NCBI GenBank assembly: GCA_963933885.1
Contig: CAWVWF010000126.1
Coordinates: forward strand, 1-10,323
DNA length: 10,323 bases
Direction of reading: 5' to 3'
Source of the DNA: CAWVWF01 sp963933885
GTDB taxonomy: Bacteria > Bacteroidota > Bacteroidia > Flavobacteriales_C > GCA-002722245
Shown here: positions 7,656-10,323 of the stretch, one piece after another
Layout: every line of letters begins with the position of its first letter
Numbering within the stretch: position 1 is the first letter of the stretch
Translations under genes and position numbers: made by a program
The notes under the pieces: model-generated
The model's database searches: none
What the model saw: the letters and a program-made list of their open reading frames with translations, nothing else
Told to the model about the DNA's origin: nothing

Positions 7656-8311
7656 TAACACCAAAAGCAATACTTTTCGATTTCGACGGAGTAGTCGTTG
7701 ATAGTTTCGAGGCGCATTACGGAGCATGGAAATCAGCTTTCCAAGAATTATTTAACACTGAAATATCAGCTTTCCCTCATCAAACCCATGCAGGGAAATC
7801 TCCTATGTTAATCGCTCAGTATTTTTGCGAGCAGATTAACAAAGCGGATCAAACACAGGACTTGTTTACTTTAAAAGGAACTCATTTACACAAAGGACTT
7901 TTACCTCCTAACTTACTTCCAGGTGTTCATGAAATAACTCAACACTTAATCAACAATAATATACCATTTGGAATTGCCAGTAATGCAACAAAATTATTTA
8001 TAAAAAATAGTATATCACAACTTAATTTAAACTTCCATACATACATGGGAGTTGAAGATTACGAATTTCCAAAACCACATCCCGAAGCCTATATTTCCTT
8101 AGCAAAAAGATTAAACGTAGATATTCAAAACTATAACAATACTTGGGTTTTTGAAGATAGTATCACAGGAACTGAAGCTGCGAAGGCTGCTGGAATGATT
8201 CCAATTGGTATCCTAACACAATACACAGAAGATGAATTAAGAAATGCTGGTAGTCAATTAGTATTCCCTACGCTTTTAGAAGCACACCAATACTTATTAA
8301 AATTAGGCTAA
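7652..8311 (+). CDS. HAD-superfamily phosphatase / beta-phosphoglucomutase-like hydrolase
   Basis: A 219-residue soluble protein with all four HAD motifs: I, Asp10-x-Asp12 (LFDFDGVVVDS); II, Ser110 (GIASN); III, Lys141 (FPKPHP); IV, Glu168-Asp169 (VFEDSITG), followed by a typical GxEAAKAAGM segment. The helical cap between motifs I and II (about 18-90) places it in subfamily I with beta-phosphoglucomutases and small sugar-phosphate or phosphoglycolate phosphatases. These use Asp10 as nucleophile and Mg2+. Whether it is a phosphatase or a mutase cannot be told. Its ATG overlaps the stop of the lactone oxidase by four bases (ATGA), implying translational coupling and suggesting linked carbohydrate metabolism. 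Its 3' end overlaps the convergent prmC gene by nine bases, leaving no intergenic terminator. Confidence 0.9.
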   Translation: MITPKAILFDFDGVVVDSFEAHYGAWKSAFQELFNTEISAFPHQTHAGKSPMLIAQYFCEQINKADQTQDLFTLKGTHLHKGLLPPNLLPGVHEITQHLINNNIPFGIASNATKLFIKNSISQLNLNFHTYMGVEDYEFPKPHPEAYISLAKRLNVDIQNYNNTWVFEDSITGTEAAKAAGMIPIGILTQYTEDELRNAGSQLVFPTLLEAHQYLLKLG

Positions 8312-9154
8312 TACAGCTCTTACCATCCTATCTTTACCTTGTAAATCTCTCTTTATTTCAATATCTACAAAACCTTTCCCTTTTAACATTTGAATCGTCT
8401 CTGAGCTAAAGTCTTCATGTATTTCGAAATACAAACTTCCTTTTGGTTTTAAATGTAAAACTGCAAACTCAGCAATCTTTATGTAAAACAATAAAGGCTG
8501 ATCATCTGGAACAAATAATGCTAGATCAGGTTCGAAGTCTAACACATTTTCATTCATTCTAATTTTTTCTTGAACTGGAATATAAGGTGGATTTGAAACG
8601 ATAACATCCAGTTTATCTTCTTTCCAAGTTGAATCATTTAAAATATCCAACTTAAAAAAATCAACTTCTAAATTGAGGTCTTTAGAATTCTCTTTAGCGA
8701 TTTCTATTGCACTACCTGAAATGTCACATGCTGAAACCTTAGCTTTTATTAAATTATTCTTCAAAGCTAGAGGAATACATCCGCTACCAGTTCCTATATC
8801 TAATATAAACTTAGCTTCCTTTTCTGAATTAATTATCCAATCAACAAGCTCTTCCGTTTCTGGGCGAGGAATCAAAGCACCTTCTTTCACACCAATTCTC
8901 AAATCATAAAACCAAGTCTCACCTACAACATATTGAACTGGTTCATTATTTTTAAGAGATTTTATTCCGTAAAAGAATTTTAAAATCTCACTTTCTGAAA
9001 GCGCTTTATCTTTATCAATTAAAAGATCAGTCTTAGCCATACCAAGCCATGAGTCACAACAAATCTCAAAGAATAATTTAGCTTCTTCAAAAGAGGCCAA
9101 TTCTTTTAAAAAGAAAGTCTTAACTGTTGATAATTTATTGTTAGAAATTTTCAC
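8303..9154 (-). CDS. prmC: Peptide chain release factor N5-glutamine methyltransferase PrmC
   Basis: A 283-residue protein of the normal PrmC (HemK) length. It methylates, using S-adenosylmethionine, the glutamine of the GGQ motif in release factors RF1 and RF2 in the cytoplasm. An N-terminal helical domain (about 1-90) leads to LIPRPETEELV (94-104), the conserved RPETE segment. The SAM-binding motif I is ILDIGTGSG (117-125), and the substrate-glutamine-binding motif is NPPY (188-191) within VSNPPYIP. The start is GTG at 9152-9154, immediately preceded in frame by TAA, so no longer start is possible; the next Met (residue 39) would remove part of the domain. It lies five bases after the stop of the MORN-repeat lipoprotein gene and is probably transcribed and translated with it. 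No release-factor gene is in the window. Confidence 0.95.
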   Translation of the reverse strand: MKISNNKLSTVKTFFLKELASFEEAKLFFEICCDSWLGMAKTDLLIDKDKALSESEILKFFYGIKSLKNNEPVQYVVGETWFYDLRIGVKEGALIPRPETEELVDWIINSEKEAKFILDIGTGSGCIPLALKNNLIKAKVSACDISGSAIEIAKENSKDLNLEVDFFKLDILNDSTWKEDKLDVIVSNPPYIPVQEKIRMNENVLDFEPDLALFVPDDQPLLFYIKIAEFAVLHLKPKGSLYFEIHEDFSSETIQMLKGKGFVDIEIKRDLQGKDRMVRAVLA

Positions 9155-9159
9155 TTATT

Positions 9160-9990
9160 CTAGATTTTTGAAAATGATCCGTCCTCTTCAATTTCCTTCT
9201 TATAATTCTTAAAATCCAATTGATTAACCTTGATCGAGTCAAGGTTAAAAGTATCTTTTAAAACCTCATAAGCAGTATCGATAAATCCAAATGTATAAAT
9301 AACTACAGAATCATTTACACCCGAGCTATCGGATTTCATCCATTTCCCATCTCTCCATCCAAATTGAGAAAACTCCCCTTTTAAATGTTCTTTACCATTT
9401 CTATGAAAATAACGCCAGATTCCATATTTAGCTCCATCTTTCCATTGTCCAAACTCTCTTCTCGAACCATTCTTAAAATACTTAACACCTATACCTTCTT
9501 CTCTGCCCCAAATATACCTAACACTATCTTCTACTTGACCAGAATTATAGTATAAAACCCAAGTACTATCTTTTATTCCGTCGAGATATTTCCCTATATA
9601 ATTTACACTTCCGTTTTTATGGTATGCTTTTGCGAAGCCAAATCTTAAATCATTTCGCCATTTTTCCTCTACACGTATCCTCCCATTATTGAAGTACCTT
9701 TTTGAAACACCCGTTGCTTCGCCATAATCAAAACGACTCTTTTCTCTAAGTTTACCGTTTTTATACCACCATGTCCAATCTCCAGTTTGAGAGCCTAAAT
9801 AAAATTCACCTGAAGACTCTTTACTTCCATCTTCATAATACCTAACCCATGAACCATGCTCTTGGCCTTCATTCATTCTGCCCTTTGCTTTTAACTTACC
9901 ATTAGAATAAAACACTTCTATATCTTCAGTGCCATCTCCACAGGAAGTTATGATAAAACAAAAAAGAAAAATATTTAATAAGATTTTCAC
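9160..9990 (-). CDS. MORN/YwqK-type repeat lipoprotein
   Basis: A 276-residue protein from a GTG start at 9988-9990. It opens with a lipoprotein signal: K2, a hydrophobic stretch, then the lipobox ITSC with Cys17, followed by GDG. Residues about 24-225 hold roughly eight imperfect repeats of about 23 residues with the pattern G-x-W-x-x-Y-Y-x-x-G-x-x-x-x-x-G-x-[FYW]-x-x-G (for example GSWVRYYEDGSKESSGEF, GDWTWWYKNGKLREKSRF). This is the MORN_2 type, often labelled 'YwqK family antitoxin' in databases; nothing here supports an antitoxin role. An outer-membrane or periplasmic location follows from the signal; function is unknown. The frame extends to an ATG at 10059, but that would place 23 extra residues before the signal peptide and a strong promoter inside the coding region, so GTG is preferred. 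prmC follows after five bases. Confidence 0.85.
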   Translation of the reverse strand: MKILLNIFLFCFIITSCGDGTEDIEVFYSNGKLKAKGRMNEGQEHGSWVRYYEDGSKESSGEFYLGSQTGDWTWWYKNGKLREKSRFDYGEATGVSKRYFNNGRIRVEEKWRNDLRFGFAKAYHKNGSVNYIGKYLDGIKDSTWVLYYNSGQVEDSVRYIWGREEGIGVKYFKNGSRREFGQWKDGAKYGIWRYFHRNGKEHLKGEFSQFGWRDGKWMKSDSSGVNDSVVIYTFGFIDTAYEVLKDTFNLDSIKVNQLDFKNYKKEIEEDGSFSKI

Positions 9991-10006
9991 AACATTAAAT
10001 TTTAAC

Positions 10007-10037
10007 CAAATGTAACCATTCAAAAAGCACTTACAAA
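10007..10037 (-). promoter_or_regulatory. Bacteroidota-type promoter for the lipoprotein-prmC operon
   Basis: On the minus strand, TTTG (10034-10037) and TACATTTG (10007-10014) match the Bacteroidota -33 and -7 boxes exactly (TTTG and TAnnTTTG), separated by 19 bases, a typical spacing. Transcription should begin close to 10000, about ten bases before the GTG at 9990. It lies just beyond the terminator of the upstream gene, where a new operon promoter is expected. It also helps decide the lipoprotein start. Confidence 0.65.
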
Positions 10038-10079
10038 AGTTGATTGTTATCTTTTTCAAAAACAGGATAACTTCAATAA

Positions 10080-10115
10080 AAAAGGGGCTAATAGTTAAAA
10101 CTATTAGCCCCTTTT
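10080..10115 (-). terminator. Strong intrinsic terminator (bidirectional form)
   Basis: A perfect 16-bp inverted repeat (AAAAGGGGCTAATAGT / ACTATTAGCCCCTTTT) with a 4-base loop has a GGGG/CCCC core. On the minus strand it begins about 20 bases after the stop of the sorting-domain gene and ends in a run of six Ts. The plus strand also carries a T-rich tail, but no plus-strand gene ends here. It separates the upstream secreted-protein gene from the lipoprotein-prmC operon. Confidence 0.92.
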
Positions 10116-10135
10116 GTTTTTATTAATTCTGTTTA

Positions 10136-10323
10136 TTATTTCAATACACTTACGTGACCGTAGTAGGTTTTAAGAATTCCTTCTATGTTATCCCATACAT
10201 TCAGTTTCCATACATAAACATCCTCCTGAACATCGTTATTTGATTTTTGATCTGTTGCATCCCATGGTTGATATGGTGTTCCACTTTCCCAAATCAATTC
10301 TCCCCATCTGTTGAAGATCATAA
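10136..10323 (-). CDS. Partial secreted/surface protein: C-terminal gliding-motility-type (CHU_C) T9SS sorting domain
   Basis: Only the last 62 codons are in the window; the frame is open at the right edge, so the Met at 10319-10321 is internal rather than a start. The sequence MIFNRWGELIWES, then a PWDA segment, a DVYVWKL strand and a final YYGHVSVLK matches the 'gliding motility-associated C-terminal domain' (CHU_C, TIGR04131), the T9SS type B sorting signal. Proteins with this end are usually very large, repeat-rich adhesin-like surface proteins; the upstream part cannot be seen. The stop is TAA at 10136-10138, followed by a strong terminator. Confidence 0.9.
   Translation of the reverse strand, partial: MIFNRWGELIWESGTPYQPWDATDQKSNNDVQEDVYVWKLNVWDNIEGILKTYYGHVSVLK

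Noticed and set aside
9160..9990. Toxin-antitoxin system, from the 'YwqK antitoxin' label often attached to such repeats
   Set aside because: No toxin-like partner is adjacent; the protein is a lipoprotein with MORN-type repeats, and its neighbour is the housekeeping gene prmC.

Overview
The window looks like an ordinary chromosomal segment of a low-GC marine-type Bacteroidota, most likely Flavobacteriales. The evidence is the AT-rich DNA, type IX secretion (T9SS) C-terminal sorting domains of both common classes, SprB-type repeats, the characteristic Bacteroidota promoter form (TTTG, 19 bases, TAnnTTTG), no visible Shine-Dalgarno sequences, and three GTG starts. No rRNA, tRNA, CRISPR array, insertion sequence or phage gene was seen, and no gene-free stretch exceeds about 145 bases.

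Left half, minus strand (1-6211): a small nuclease-like gene with a type I restriction HsdR N-terminal domain is followed by two large, secreted, paralogous subtilisin-like (S8) peptidases in tandem. The upstream paralogue (2481-5708) is complete: signal peptide, peptidase, a long beta-rich middle region, two SprB-like repeats and a T9SS type A sorting domain. The downstream paralogue (start 2360) has the same layout but runs off the left edge before its C-terminus.

Middle, plus strand (6345-8311): two genes overlapping by ATGA form a translationally coupled pair. The first is an aldonolactone oxidase-family flavoprotein in which glutamine stands where relatives have the FAD-linking histidine. 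The second is a HAD phosphatase/phosphoglucomutase-like enzyme. A candidate promoter with a perfect TAnnTTTG box lies in the divergent gap before them.

Right part, minus strand (8303-10323): prmC (release-factor glutamine methyltransferase) lies 5 bases downstream of a MORN/YwqK-repeat lipoprotein. That lipoprotein has a well-matched promoter whose position argues for a GTG start at 9990 rather than the longer ORF. Upstream of it is a strong 16-bp intrinsic terminator ending a large secreted protein of which only the C-terminal gliding-motility-type (CHU_C) sorting domain is present. The lactone oxidase/HAD pair and prmC converge and overlap by 9 bases at their 3' ends.

The genes fall into surface/secretion functions (two peptidases, CHU_C protein, lipoprotein) and cytoplasmic functions (PrmC, HsdR_N protein, oxidase/HAD pair). 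I see no clear novel multi-gene system. The points most worth following are the oxidase without its flavin-linking histidine coupled to a HAD enzyme, and the tandem secreted peptidases.
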